From: Pseudomonadota bacterium
Lineage (GTDB): Bacteria > Pseudomonadota > Alphaproteobacteria > Rhizobiales > Phreatobacteraceae
DNA length: 64,000 bases
Assembly: GCA_020161695.1 (NCBI GenBank)
Contig: JAIUOO010000026.1
Location: forward strand, 1 to 64,000
Direction: 5' to 3'
The translations under genes were made by a program, and so were the position numbers. Shown piece by piece: positions 8,761-19,350 of this stretch (its first letter is position 1; each line of letters opens with the position of its first letter). Under the pieces are notes generated by a model. The model did not search any database. It was given only the letters and a program-made list of their open reading frames with translations, and was not told where the DNA came from.

Positions 8761-8914
8761 GTCATACCCCTGTAGGCTCGGGTGACGGTCGTCATCCGCG
8801 GCACCGGCCGTCGGGGATCCGATGGGCGGCTAACGACTGGGGTATGGTTCCGCTGTTTGTGCGTCGCAACAATGCTGCTTTCGTTGCGCTGCAATGCAAC
8901 AATGGAATGCTGAC

Positions 8915-9862
8915 TTAACGGAACTCCTGCCGCTGCCTGCCGTCGCCCCCGGCGGCCAATGCCCGGAGCGCCACTGTGAAATTTGGATGAAGCAGGTTAA
9001 CGGACAGTTCACCCTTCAGCCGCTCGTTCCTGACCCTCTTGCACTCGCCGTAGAAGCTGCGGCCCATTTCGGAGAGCCCGCTTGCCTCGAACGGGATGTC
9101 CGGCGGCACGGGCAGGCCGAGCAGTTCGGCGGCATAGGCCACCACGTCCTGCGCCGGAGACGGCTCGTCGTCGGTGACATTGACGATGCCGTCGAAGCGC
9201 TTGTCGAGGCTCGCCAGCACGGCCTGCGCGATGTCGTCGACATGGATGCGGTTGAACACCTGCCCCGGCTTGATGATGCGCCGCGCCGTGCCGCGCGCGA
9301 CATTGACGAGGGCATTGTTGCCGGGACCGTAGATGCCCGACAGGCGCAGCAGTGCGACCGGCACGCCATGGGCGCGGCCGAAGGCGGCCCATGCCCGCTC
9401 GGCCTCCAGCCGCTCGACGCTCCGCGCGCTGACCGGCCGGCACTCTGTCGTCTCGTCCACCCAGCCGCCCTGATGGTCGCCATAGACGCCGACCGTGGAG
9501 AGATAGGCGACGGCCTTCGGCGGGTGAGCGGCGAGCGCCGCCGCGCAAACCTTCAGCACGGGATCGCCCGTCTCGTCCGGCGGCGCGGAAACCAGCACCT
9601 CGCCGGCCTCGCCGATGGCGGCGGCCAGCTCCGGGGAGAGCGACGTGCCGTCGAAGGCCAGAACCGTGACGGCCCGGCCCTCGACGCCGGAGGCGGTCAG
9701 CGCCGCCGCCCGCTCCGGCGAGCGCACCGTCGCGACGATGGAACGAGCGCTGCCGCGCTGCGCGCGGATGACAGCTCTGGAGGAATAGCCGAGGCCGAAG
9801 ATCAGGAGGGGCAGGCGCTCGTTCGCGGGTGGCGCGGTGGCGTCGATCTTGAGTTCGGTCAT
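8915..9862 (-). CDS. SDR family NAD(P)-dependent oxidoreductase/epimerase-like
   Basis: 315 residues of extended-SDR (YeeZ-like) type. The nucleotide-binding start is unusual (LLIFGLGYSSRAV), matching the GLGY.S variant of the glycine-rich loop. The family STVGVYGDHQGGWVDE block follows near residue 125, then RLSGIYGPGNN and FNRIHVDDIA. The start overlaps the queG stop as ATGA (9862). Another ATG 9 nt upstream is possible. It is the last gene of a GST-QueG-SDR operon. Its substrate is unknown. Confidence 0.85.
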   Translation of the reverse strand: MTELKIDATAPPANERLPLLIFGLGYSSRAVIRAQRGSARSIVATVRSPERAAALTASGVEGRAVTVLAFDGTSLSPELAAAIGEAGEVLVSAPPDETGDPVLKVCAAALAAHPPKAVAYLSTVGVYGDHQGGWVDETTECRPVSARSVERLEAERAWAAFGRAHGVPVALLRLSGIYGPGNNALVNVARGTARRIIKPGQVFNRIHVDDIAQAVLASLDKRFDGIVNVTDDEPSPAQDVVAYAAELLGLPVPPDIPFEASGLSEMGRSFYGECKRVRNERLKGELSVNLLHPNFTVALRALAAGGDGRQRQEFR

Positions 9863-10965
9863 GCGGTCCATTCCATCAGCACGTCGGGATCGGTCTCGGA
9901 AGCGGGCGGCCCGCCTGCGATCCGCGCGGGATCGAGTTCCCGCAGCGCCCAGACCGCCGCGCCGCGCACCAGCGGCGAGGCGTCGTCGAGCAATCCGGCC
10001 GCGACCTTCGCCAGATCCGGCTGGCTGCTATTGCCGATGGCGACCAGCACGTTGCGCAGGAAGCGGTCGCGCCCGATCCGCTTCACCGGGCTCTTCGTGA
10101 ACAGCGCCCGGAAGGCGGCATCGTCCAGCCGCGCAAGCTCGGCCAGTGGTGGCCGCTTGAGCTGCGCGCGCGCGGCCAGTTTCATCTCGCGGCCTTCGCT
10201 GGCGAACTTGTTCCAGGGACAGGCGGCAAGGCAGTCGTCGCAGCCATAGATGCGGTTGCCCATGGCCTTGCGGAACTCGCGGGGGATCGGCGCCTTGTGC
10301 TCGATGGTGAGGTAGCTGATGCAGCGTCCCGCATCGAGCTTGTAGGGCGCCGGGAAGGCCGCCGTCGGGCAGATGTCGAGGCAGGCGCGGCAGGAGCCGC
10401 AATGGTCCTGTTCGGGCGTGTCCGGCGCGATCTCCAGCGTCGTCATGATCGAGCCGAGGAACAGCCAGGAGCCGAACTCGCGCGAGACGAGGTTGGTGTG
10501 CTTGCCCTGCCAGCCGAGCCGCGCGGCGGCGGCCAGCGGTTTTTCCATCAGCGGCGCGGTGTCGACGAAGACCTTGAGCTCGCAGCCCGTCTCCTCGACC
10601 AGCCAGCGGGCGATGGCTTTCAGCCGCGCCTTGATCACCTCGTGATAGTCGTCGCCGCGCGCATAGACCGAGATGAGGCCGTCCGAGCGATCCTTCAGTC
10701 CATCGAGCGGGTTCTCGTCCGGCCCGTAATTCATGCCGAGCATGATCACCGACCGGCCGCCGGGCCACATGGCGTTTGGGTGGCTGCGGCGTTCGGCCGT
10801 CTCCTCCATCCAGAGCATCGTGCCGTGCCGGCCGGCCGCGAGCGCTTCGGCGAGGCGCGGCGCGGCCTGCGGAATGGCGTCCGGAATCGTGAAGCCGATG
10901 GCGTCGAACCCCTGCGCGCGTGCGGCTTCCTCGATCGCCGCGCGGAGCGCCGCGGGGTCGCTCAG
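9859..10965 (-). CDS. queG: Epoxyqueuosine reductase QueG
   Basis: Catalyses the last step of queuosine synthesis, reducing epoxyqueuosine in tRNA with a cobalamin and two 4Fe-4S clusters. Both cluster motifs are visible (CGSCRACLDICP and CDDCLAACPWN), with VDTAPLMEK (catalytic Asp loop) and a C-terminal HEAT-like segment. About 368 residues, close to the family norm. The start is uncertain. No ATG, GTG or TTG occurs near the GST stop, so I place it at the CTG that overlaps that stop (CTGA). The nearest upstream ATG (11064) would give 401 residues with a family-atypical, Arg/Pro-rich extension inside the GST gene. Confidence 0.93.
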   Translation of the reverse strand: MSDPAALRAAIEEAARAQGFDAIGFTIPDAIPQAAPRLAEALAAGRHGTMLWMEETAERRSHPNAMWPGGRSVIMLGMNYGPDENPLDGLKDRSDGLISVYARGDDYHEVIKARLKAIARWLVEETGCELKVFVDTAPLMEKPLAAAARLGWQGKHTNLVSREFGSWLFLGSIMTTLEIAPDTPEQDHCGSCRACLDICPTAAFPAPYKLDAGRCISYLTIEHKAPIPREFRKAMGNRIYGCDDCLAACPWNKFASEGREMKLAARAQLKRPPLAELARLDDAAFRALFTKSPVKRIGRDRFLRNVLVAIGNSSQPDLAKVAAGLLDDASPLVRGAAVWALRELDPARIAGGPPASETDPDVLMEWTA

Positions 10966-11648
10966 AAGTCGAGATCGGCGTAGGTCCCGCTCGGCTGCAT
11001 GCCGACCACCCGGTCCGCCAGCAGGGCGCGGAACGACGGGCGGGACTTCACCCGCGCATACCATTCCCTCGCTGCCGCGTCGTCGTTCCACGGGACCTCG
11101 CCCAGATAGTCCACCACCGACAGATGGGCCGCGGCGGCAAGGTCCGCGTAGCTCATCTGCGGTCCGGCAAGCCAGTCGTTTCGCGCCGCCAGCCAGCCGA
11201 GATAGGCCAGGTGATAGCGGATATTGTTGCGCGCCGCGCGCAGGATCGACGTGTTCGGCGCGCCGCCGCCAGCTTCCGACGGCATGAAGCGCTTGTCGAT
11301 CTTCTCCTCCACGAAGGGGCCGGACACCTCGTCGAAGAACTTGCCGTGGAACCAGCGCATCAGTCGCCGCACCTCGACGCGCTGCGTCAGCGCCTCCGGC
11401 ATCAGCCGCCGGTCGGGCGGCGCCTGATCGGTGTCGTCCAGCCAGAAGGCGACGCCCTCGGCGCCTGAGATGGCGAGGCTCTCGGCGGCCTCCAGAACGG
11501 GCGTCGTGCCTTCCGGATTGAGGCGCAGGAAATCGTCGCGCCGTTCCCACGGCCTTGCCTCGGCGAGGTCAGGCTCCACGCCGCGCTCGGCGAGCACCAG
11601 CCGGACGAAGCGGGAATGGGGGCAGAAGAAGCGATGATGCAGCAGCAT
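10962..11648 (-). CDS. Glutathione S-transferase family protein
   Basis: 228 residues. The thioredoxin-fold N-terminal domain (LLHHRFFCPHSRFVRLVLAERG, with FCPHSR where GST active residues sit) includes NPEGTTPVLEA, the conserved cis-Pro loop that binds glutathione. An all-helical C-terminal domain follows (SYADLAAAAHLSVVDYLGEV). It is the first gene of a three-gene operon with queG and an SDR. Its stop is in the overlap with queG. Its physiological substrate is not indicated. Confidence 0.9.
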   Translation of the reverse strand: MLLHHRFFCPHSRFVRLVLAERGVEPDLAEARPWERRDDFLRLNPEGTTPVLEAAESLAISGAEGVAFWLDDTDQAPPDRRLMPEALTQRVEVRRLMRWFHGKFFDEVSGPFVEEKIDKRFMPSEAGGGAPNTSILRAARNNIRYHLAYLGWLAARNDWLAGPQMSYADLAAAAHLSVVDYLGEVPWNDDAAAREWYARVKSRPSFRALLADRVVGMQPSGTYADLDF

Positions 11649-11865
11649 TCAGACAAACCCGATGGGTCGCAATCGATGGACCCGATGTGGTTTTTCGATG
11701 ACGCGCGATGGCGGAGGGGGCGTGCATAGCCCCATGGAGCCGGCGAGACAACCGCGCGATTTCTCGGCACCCATTCAGGAAGCGTCATGCTTAACCAATC
11801 GTGAAGGCAGGTTGCGCTATGACGTGCCGACGCAGCGCGGCTCCACCGCCGCCGACAGGTGATCC

Positions 11866-12669
11866 ATGGATATCGCCAATCTGGGCAAGGCGCTCTTCCT
11901 CGGGCTCGTCGAGGGCGGCACGGAGTTCATACCGGTCTCCTCGACCGGCCATCTGATCCTCATCGGCCACTTCCTCGGCTTCCAGTCGACCGGCAAGACC
12001 TTCGAGGTGCTGATCCAGCTCGGCGCGATCCTCGCCATCATGCTGGTCTACTTCACCCGCCTGCTCGGCGTCGTCCTCTGCCTGCCGACCGATGCCTGGG
12101 CCCGGCGCTTCGTGGTCTCCGTCCTCGTCGCCTTCCTGCCCGCCGCCATTCTCGGCGCGCTGCTGCACAGCCGGATCAAGGCGCTGTTCGAGCGGCCTGA
12201 TCTCGTCTGCGTCGCGCTGATCCTCGGCGGCATCGTGCTCCTGGTGGTCGACCGGCTGAAGATCGAGGAGAAGGAGGACAATGCCTTCCGCTTCTCGCCG
12301 TGGCTCGCGCTGAGGATCGGCATCTGCCAGTGCGCGGCGCTGTTCCCCGGGGTCTCACGGTCCGGTGCGACCATTGTCGGCGCCTTGCTGATGGGCGCCA
12401 GCAAGCGGTCGGCGGCCGAGTTCTCGTTCTTCCTCGCCATGCCGACCATGGCCGGCGCCTTCGCCTACGACCTCTACAAGAACCACAAGCTGCTCGACTT
12501 CTCCGACGTCACCGTGATCGGCGTCGGCTTCGTCGCCGCCTTCATTTCCGGCCTCTTCGTCGTGCGCTTCCTGCTCGACTATGTCAGCCGGCACGGGTTC
12601 ACGCTCTTCGCGGTATGGCGGATCGTCGTCGGCGTCGCGGGTCTGGCCGGGCTCTACGCGCTCGGCTGA
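11866..12669 (+). CDS. uppP: Undecaprenyl-diphosphate phosphatase UppP (BacA)
   Basis: Integral membrane phosphatase, 267 residues, that recycles undecaprenyl pyrophosphate for cell-wall lipid carrier supply. Both family motifs are present: EGGTEFIPVSSTGHL (residues about 16-30) and PGVSRSGATIVGA around residue 162. At least seven hydrophobic segments follow the family pattern. A ribosome-like site (gacaggtgatcc) precedes the ATG. It is divergent from the GST operon (217-bp gap). Confidence 0.97.
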   Translation: MDIANLGKALFLGLVEGGTEFIPVSSTGHLILIGHFLGFQSTGKTFEVLIQLGAILAIMLVYFTRLLGVVLCLPTDAWARRFVVSVLVAFLPAAILGALLHSRIKALFERPDLVCVALILGGIVLLVVDRLKIEEKEDNAFRFSPWLALRIGICQCAALFPGVSRSGATIVGALLMGASKRSAAEFSFFLAMPTMAGAFAYDLYKNHKLLDFSDVTVIGVGFVAAFISGLFVVRFLLDYVSRHGFTLFAVWRIVVGVAGLAGLYALG

Positions 12670-12676
12670 AAGCCCG

Positions 12677-13639
12677 TCAGCGCACCTGCTCGGCGAACTG
12701 ACCCTGCTTGCGGAAGCGCCAGAGCCAGGTCGGCGCGACCGCCTCCAGCGACTGCGGATGGATGCCGAGCGCTTCCAGCGTCCTGCCTTCGGACGTCGCG
12801 GCCTCGCTGACCACATTGTCCGACTTCAGGAGTTCCACCTGATCTTCGGTGAGCAGCGGGTTCGGCAGCAGCTGCAGGAATTTCGCCTGGAACCGCGCGA
12901 GCCCGAAGGACAGCGGCAGCAGCAGGCGCTTGCGACCGGTCACTTCCAGCACGAAGTCGAGCACCTCGCGGAAGCTCTTCACCGAGGGCCCGCCCAGCTC
13001 GAGCACCGTGCCGGGCTTCACCTTGCCATCGACGGCAGCCATCACGGCCTGCGCCACGTCGCCGACGAAGACCGGCTGGAACCGCGTCTCGCCGCCGCCG
13101 ACCAGCGGCAGGACAGGGAGGGCCTGGGCCATGCCGGCGAAGCGGTTCAGGAACGAATCCTCCGGTCCGAAGATGACCGAGGGACGCAGGATCACCGCTT
13201 CCGGAACCTCGCGCAGCACCGCCGCCTCGCCCGCCGCCTTGGTGCGGGCATAGGCCGATGTGCTCGCCGCATCCGCGCCGATGGCGGAGATGTGGATCAG
13301 CTTCGCACCGGCATCCGCCGCCGCGCGGGCCACCGTCTCGGCACCGCTCGCCTGCACGCCGTCGAACTTCTGCCGGCCGGTCTCATGGAGGATGCCGACG
13401 CAGTTGATGACGATTTCCGCGCCCTCGACGGCTGCGCGTACCGAATCGGGGAAACGCAGGTTCGCCTGGACGAAATTGATCTGCCCGACCGCGCCAAGCG
13501 GCTGGAGGTGCCCCGCAAGATCCGGCCTGCGAACGGCGACGCGGATGCGGAAGCCCCGGCGCGCCAGCGCGCGCACGATGTGACGGCCGACGAATCCCGA
13601 GCCGCCGAAAACGGTGACGAGCCGGTCGAAGGTCTGCAT
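12677..13639 (-). CDS. Complex I NDUFA9-like SDR (NAD-dependent epimerase/dehydratase)
   Basis: 320 residues. Rossmann motif VFGGSGFVGRH at about residues 10-20 is followed by VNCVGILHETGRQKF and SAIGADAASTSAYARTKAAGE (Y...K pair). This is the alphaproteobacterial family close to the mitochondrial complex I accessory subunit NDUFA9. Members are often annotated as NAD(P)H-binding proteins, and their catalytic activity is often absent or unknown. The start MQTFDRLVTV is chosen because the frame upstream reads through the unrelated neighbour. It is convergent with uppP (stop codons 7 nt apart). Confidence 0.88.
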   Translation of the reverse strand: MQTFDRLVTVFGGSGFVGRHIVRALARRGFRIRVAVRRPDLAGHLQPLGAVGQINFVQANLRFPDSVRAAVEGAEIVINCVGILHETGRQKFDGVQASGAETVARAAADAGAKLIHISAIGADAASTSAYARTKAAGEAAVLREVPEAVILRPSVIFGPEDSFLNRFAGMAQALPVLPLVGGGETRFQPVFVGDVAQAVMAAVDGKVKPGTVLELGGPSVKSFREVLDFVLEVTGRKRLLLPLSFGLARFQAKFLQLLPNPLLTEDQVELLKSDNVVSEAATSEGRTLEALGIHPQSLEAVAPTWLWRFRKQGQFAEQVR

Positions 13640-13722
13640 CGCGGGGCCTTTCAAGCGGAGAAGCGAGAGTTCGGCCGTGATTAGTCCATTTCCAGGGTGA
13701 GGTGAAGGGGCGCTCGCGCTGT

Positions 13723-14208
13723 TCAGCCCCACCAGCTCATCACGCCAGCCGTCGCCGCCCAGACGAGGGCATAGCGGCCGGTGCGCGCGATTCCCGTCAG
13801 GATCGCGGTCGGCAGCGCCGGATAGCGCGCCATGCCGGCGAAAAGCGTGATCGGGTCGCCGATCACCGGCAGCCAGCAGAACAGCAGCGAGGCCCAGCCC
13901 CAGCGCGCGAACAGGCGCTCGATCCGCTGGCTCATGTCGGGCGGCAGGCGGAAGCGTTTCATCCAGACATGGCCGCGCTCGCTGTCCGCACCGCGGGCGA
14001 TCTGCGTGCCGATCCACCAGCTGGTCATGCCGCCGATGGTATTGGCGAGCGATGCCACGAGGAACAGCAGCCATGGATGGCCGTAGCCGCTCGCAAGCAG
14101 CGCCACGAACACCGCCTCCGAACCTCCAGGCAGCAGCGTGGCGGCCGAGAAGGCTGCGACCGCCATGGTGCCGTGGGCGGCGAGGTGGGGGAGGAGATCG
14201 TGGAACAT
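13723..14208 (-). CDS. YqaA/DedA-like membrane protein
   Basis: 161 residues. A start at MFHDLLPHLAAHG matches the YqaA family, which begins just ahead of the ATLLPGGSEAVFVALLASG block. An ATG 21 nt upstream is equally usable. Four to five membrane segments are predicted, with a glycine/tryptophan-rich core (ANTIGGMTSWWIG) typical of the SNARE-associated/DedA superfamily. Members have proposed roles in envelope lipid homeostasis, but none is proven for YqaA. Confidence 0.85.
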   Translation of the reverse strand: MFHDLLPHLAAHGTMAVAAFSAATLLPGGSEAVFVALLASGYGHPWLLFLVASLANTIGGMTSWWIGTQIARGADSERGHVWMKRFRLPPDMSQRIERLFARWGWASLLFCWLPVIGDPITLFAGMARYPALPTAILTGIARTGRYALVWAATAGVMSWWG

Positions 14209-14320
14209 GTCCGAGCCGGTTAACCGCATCGCTCATGCCATGGCGGCGGGGTCTTGCACAGGGCGAAGGCTGCCCGTTTAATACGGCCCCGAAACGAGTT
14301 TGTCCCGGCGAGTAGCGTTG

Positions 14321-14671
14321 ATGGCCGTCGTGCTGCGTCCCGCCCAGGCGATCAAGCTGGTGCACGACTTCTCGCTCGCGCTGGTACGCGATGGCGAGCC
14401 GGACCTGTCGTCCCGTCAGATCGCCATCCTGCTGACCATCTATCTGGAGCCACCGCCGCATCACGTGCGCGACCTCGCGCGCAAGCTCGGCGTCACCAAG
14501 CCGGTCATCACCCGCGCGCTCGATTCCATGGGCAAGCTCGATCTCGTCTCGCGCCGCCGCGACGAGCGTGACCGCCGCGACGTGGTGATCCAGCGCACGG
14601 TCAAGGGCGCGCTGGCGGTCGAACGCATCGGCGACCTGCTTGCCGAGCAGGCGCAGCAACTGCCGCCGTGA
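14321..14671 (+). CDS. MarR-family winged-helix transcriptional regulator
   Basis: 116 residues. The winged helix is clear: DLSSRQIAILLTIYLE (helix), HHVRDLARKLGVTKPVITRA (helix-turn-helix), and a wing DLVSRRRDERDRRDVVI. It probably binds DNA as a dimer. The start MAVVLRPAQ follows a TTG and weak ribosome site; an upstream TTG-started frame adds 7 residues. It precedes the NlpC/P60 gene by 32 nt and may be cotranscribed, without an obvious functional link. Confidence 0.88.
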   Translation: MAVVLRPAQAIKLVHDFSLALVRDGEPDLSSRQIAILLTIYLEPPPHHVRDLARKLGVTKPVITRALDSMGKLDLVSRRRDERDRRDVVIQRTVKGALAVERIGDLLAEQAQQLPP

Positions 14672-14703
14672 GACATTAACCGGAGGCGTGCTAGAAGCCG
14701 GGC

Positions 14704-15567
14704 ATGACCGCCTTCGACCGCCGCATCACGCCCGCCCGTCCGGATCTCGCCGCCGCTCATCTCAAGGGCCAGGTCGAGGCCGAGCGCTTCGTCGAGGGCC
14801 GTCCGGCGCGCGTCGAGCTGCCGATCGTTCCGATGGCGCCGACGCGGCAGGTCAACGCCGCTCGCGATACCGAGCTTCTCCTTGGCGAGGAGGTGCAGGT
14901 CTATGACGTTCAGGGCGGCTACGCCTACATCCAGTCCGAGCGCGACGGCTATGTCGGCTATGTCGTGGAGCCGGCGCTGCGCCCGCGCCGCGCGCCCGCG
15001 ACGCACCGCGTCGCCGTACCGCGCACCCACCTCTATCCGGGCCCGAGCATCAAGCTGCCGCCGAACTTCGTCATCCCGATGAATGCCCGGCTGACCATCG
15101 AGCGGTTCACCAACGAGTTCGCGGTGACCGACACCAGCGCCCACGTCATCGCGAGCCACCTTGTTCCGATCAACGAACCGGAGCCGGATTTCGTCGCGGT
15201 GGCCGAGCGTTTCGTCGGCACGCCCTATCTCTGGGCCGGTCGCACCAGCCTTGGCATTGACTGCTCCGGCCTGGTCCAGACGGCGCTGGATGCGGCGGGC
15301 ATCGCTTCGCCGCGCGATTCCGACATGCAGGAAAAGGCGCTCGGCGAGGCGCTCGACCTTGCGGCCGACCTGTCGAACCTCCGGCGCGGTGACCTCGTGT
15401 TCTGGAAGGGCCATGTCGGCATCATGACGAGCCCGACGGAGCTTCTTCACGCCAACGGCCATCACATGATGGTGGTCAGGGAGTCCGTTGCCGAGGCGGT
15501 CGCACGCATCCGCGAAAAGTCGTTCGGCGCGGTGACCTCGGTGAAGCGGATGGTGCCGGCAGGCTGA
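14704..15567 (+). CDS. NlpC/P60 family peptidoglycan hydrolase with SH3 domains
   Basis: 287 residues, no signal peptide seen. The N-terminal half contains two SH3b-like regions (HRVAVPRTHLYPGPSIK and the preceding GEEVQVYDVQGGYAYI). The C-terminal NlpC/P60 domain has catalytic Cys187 in DCSG, His237 in GHVGIM, and a third polar residue in LLHANGHH. Related alphaproteobacterial proteins cleave the D-Glu-meso-DAP link in muropeptides. The absence of a signal peptide suggests cytoplasmic recycling or an unrecognised export route. The ATG lies 7 nt after a GCTAGAAGCCGG stretch. Confidence 0.93.
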   Translation: MTAFDRRITPARPDLAAAHLKGQVEAERFVEGRPARVELPIVPMAPTRQVNAARDTELLLGEEVQVYDVQGGYAYIQSERDGYVGYVVEPALRPRRAPATHRVAVPRTHLYPGPSIKLPPNFVIPMNARLTIERFTNEFAVTDTSAHVIASHLVPINEPEPDFVAVAERFVGTPYLWAGRTSLGIDCSGLVQTALDAAGIASPRDSDMQEKALGEALDLAADLSNLRRGDLVFWKGHVGIMTSPTELLHANGHHMMVVRESVAEAVARIREKSFGAVTSVKRMVPAG

Positions 15568-15713
15568 TTGCCAGGGCGAGGTGCCCTGCATGACTGAACT
15601 GCGTCCTTCGAGGCTCGCCACAGCACCGAGCGAACGCGAGATGCGTTCGCACCTCGCTATGCAGGCTCGCACCTTAGAGGCTGGCGCATAATGGAGAAGC
15701 ACTGGCGGTTTTT

Positions 15714-15802
15714 GTCATGGCCGGGCTCGTCCCGGCCATCCACGACTTGAACACGGCCTGAAAAGGTAAGTCGTGGATGCCCGGCACAAGGCCGGGCATG
15801 AC
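15714..15802. repeat. REPIN-like doublet, copy A1
   Basis: Two short hairpins in inverted orientation: GGCCGGG...CCCGGCC at the left, and TGCCCGGC...GCCGGGCA at the right. They are joined by arms ATCCACGACTTGAA and AAGTCGTGGAT around a small loop. Copy A2 is nearly identical; the family has six copies in this window. It lies between two convergent genes. Confidence 0.85.
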
Positions 15803-15837
15803 GAACTACCCATCTCAGCCCATTTTCGGGCCAGACT

Positions 15838-15976
15838 CTCAGGATGAGGGAGGTCGTGGGCTGCACGACCGATGTTTCCAAACATGACGATCGCGCGTCG
15901 GCCGACTCCACTGCAACTCACCACCCGCCCTCATCCTGAGGTGCGAGCGACAGCGAGCCTCGAAGGACGCAATTCG
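15838..15976. repeat. B-type inverted repeat pair
   Basis: CTCAGGATGAGGG at 15838 is inverted as CCCTCATCCTGAG at 15928, with the tail CGAGCCTCGAAGGACGC ending at about 15970. The same block recurs at 23186-23363. The interior is unrelated. A rhizobial-type intergenic repeat is likely. Confidence 0.6.
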
Positions 15977-15998
15977 ATAATGCGGGATGCCGTCTGCG

Positions 15999-16679
15999 TC
16001 AGGCGCACACCGGCTTGTCGCACTGGCGGATCGACTTGATCACGCTCTCCAGTACAGGCCGGCCGGGCCAGCCGACGATCGCCGTCCCCGACACCAGCCA
16101 CGACGGCGTCGCCGCGAGATTGGTGGCGTTGGCGAGGCGGGTCGCCTGCACCAGCACCTGGCCCGTCTCGGGCTTGTCCGCGACATCCTCGATCTGGTTG
16201 TCGTCGAGGCCGATGGCCTTGGCCGTCTCCAGCGCGCGCAGGCCGTCGAAGACGCCGCGCGCCGCCATGGACGCCTCATGGAAGGCCAGCACCTTGTCGG
16301 CGCCGCCGACCAGCTTCACGGCATATTCGACCCGCGCCGCCTGCACCGACGGCAGGCCGAGGCTCGGCGCGTTGATGAAGGTGACGGCAAGGTCCGGATC
16401 GGCCGCTACCATCGCCTTCACGTCATGGGCGGCGCGGCGGCAGAAACCGCAATTGGAATCGTAGATTTCCACCAGCGTCACGTCGGCATCGGGCGAGCCG
16501 ATGGTGAAGGCGTGGTCGAGCTCGGAGAACTCGGTCTCCAGCTCGATCGGCACGCGATGGTTCTGCACCGGGCGTCCGTCCGCGCCGCGAATGGCGAACC
16601 ACGGTTCCTGCGCCCTTGCCAGCGAGGGCGCGGCGAGCAGGAGCGGCGCTGCAAGCAGCGGGCGGCGGGTGATGGGCAT
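15999..16679 (-). CDS. Exported DsbA-like thiol oxidoreductase
   Basis: 226 residues. The N-terminus MPITRRPLLAAPLLL...ARA-QEP is a signal peptide with twin arginines followed by hydrophobics, so Tat export is possible. The active site is CGFC (Cys77-Gly-Phe-Cys80), preceded by VEIYDSN. TPSWLVSG near residue 190 holds the cis-proline of the thioredoxin fold. This places it in the DsbA/ScsC-like group of periplasmic disulfide-exchange proteins. I choose MPITRR because GGTGAAGCCC lies just upstream, rather than the GTG nine bases earlier. It ends near a B-type repeat. Confidence 0.88.
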   Translation of the reverse strand: MPITRRPLLAAPLLLAAPSLARAQEPWFAIRGADGRPVQNHRVPIELETEFSELDHAFTIGSPDADVTLVEIYDSNCGFCRRAAHDVKAMVAADPDLAVTFINAPSLGLPSVQAARVEYAVKLVGGADKVLAFHEASMAARGVFDGLRALETAKAIGLDDNQIEDVADKPETGQVLVQATRLANATNLAATPSWLVSGTAIVGWPGRPVLESVIKSIRQCDKPVCA

Positions 16680-16758
16680 GGGCTTCACCGGAGGCGATTC
16701 AAGGCGCGCACCATGGCCAAGGCATTGCGGGCGGGAAAGTCACGCCTGCGTGACGCCT

Positions 16759-17705
16759 TCAATAGCCGTGCTTCGGGTCGACCACGTTGGTCAGCGCGTC
16801 GCCCGCCATGTGCGCCTTGATCTGGCCGGCCACATAGGCCGCGATGGCGGGCGGCGAGGAGATCGCCGAATTGTGCGGCGTCGCCGTCACCTTCGGGTGC
16901 AGCCAGAGCGGGCTCGCCTCCGGCAGCGGCTCCGTCTCGAACACGTCGAGCACGGCCGCGCCGAGCGTGCCGGCGTCGAGCGCCGCGAGGATGTCCGTCT
17001 CGACCTGCAAACCGCCGCGGCCGACATTGATCAGCACCGGCCCGCCGATGGCCTCGGCCTTCGGCATCCTGGCGAACAGCCTGGCGTTGAGGATGCCAGT
17101 GGTATCAGGCGTCAGCGGCATCATCGCGACGAGGATGTCGGAGGAGGCGACGACGGCCTCCAGCCCTTCGTCGCCGTGATGCATGGCGACGCCCGCGACA
17201 TCCTTCTGCCGGCGGCTCCAGCCGGCGACGCGGAAGCCCATGGTCCGGAGCTTCATGGCAGCGTCCTGCCCGAGCACGCCCATGCCGAGCAGGCCGACCT
17301 GCAAGTCGCTCGCCTGCGGCTGGTCGCGCAGGTCGATCCATTTCCTGTCGCGCTGGAAGCCGTCATAGATGCGCACGCGGCGCAGCGCCATCAGGCAGTG
17401 CATCACGACATATTCGGACATGCGGGTGGTGAGGTCCGGATCGACCACCCGCACCACGGGCACGCCCTCGGGCAGCCGCGTGTCCTTGAACAGGTGGTCG
17501 ACGCCGGCGCCGAGCGAGAAGATCGCCTCCAGCTCCGGCAGCCCCGCGAAAGTGCCCTCCGGCTGCTTCCATGCCGCGGCGTAGTGGATCGCGCGGCGGT
17601 CGAAGGGCTCGGTATGCAGCACGATGTCCCAGTCCGGCAGGACAGCCTTGAATCGGGCGCGCCAGGGTTCCGGGTCCCAGGCGCCGATGCCGAGCAGGAG
17701 CGTAT

Positions 17706-17709
<4 letters not shown>
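16759..17709 (-). CDS. Glyoxylate/hydroxypyruvate reductase A (GhrA-like)
   Basis: 316 residues of the D-2-hydroxyacid dehydrogenase family. The NAD(P)-binding loop is GLLGMGVLGQDAA around residue 140. Later motifs NVGRGGLQ, DVFETEPLP and TPHNSAIS carry the catalytic Arg, Glu and His. GhrA reduces glyoxylate and hydroxypyruvate with NADPH. The GTG start overlaps the yejF stop (GTGA), so it closes the yej operon. Whether that reflects a shared pathway or chance is unknown. Confidence 0.92.
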
Positions 17710-19340
<1,631 letters not shown>

Positions 19341-19350
19341 GGCTCCCGCT

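Larger units (their letters stand above)
15568..15998. other. Convergent intergenic region with repeats
   Basis: About 430 bp between two convergent genes. It holds REP-doublet A1 (15714-15802) and inverted B-type repeats (15838-15976). An incomplete B-like stretch with the TGCGTCCTTCGAGGCTCGC head lies at about 15601-15640. No gene is seen. Confidence 0.6.

Noticed and set aside
8866..8904. Direct repeats GCAACAATG at 8866 and 8896
   Set aside because: Two copies of nine bases 30 bp apart could be an operator, but no partner or regulator is indicated.
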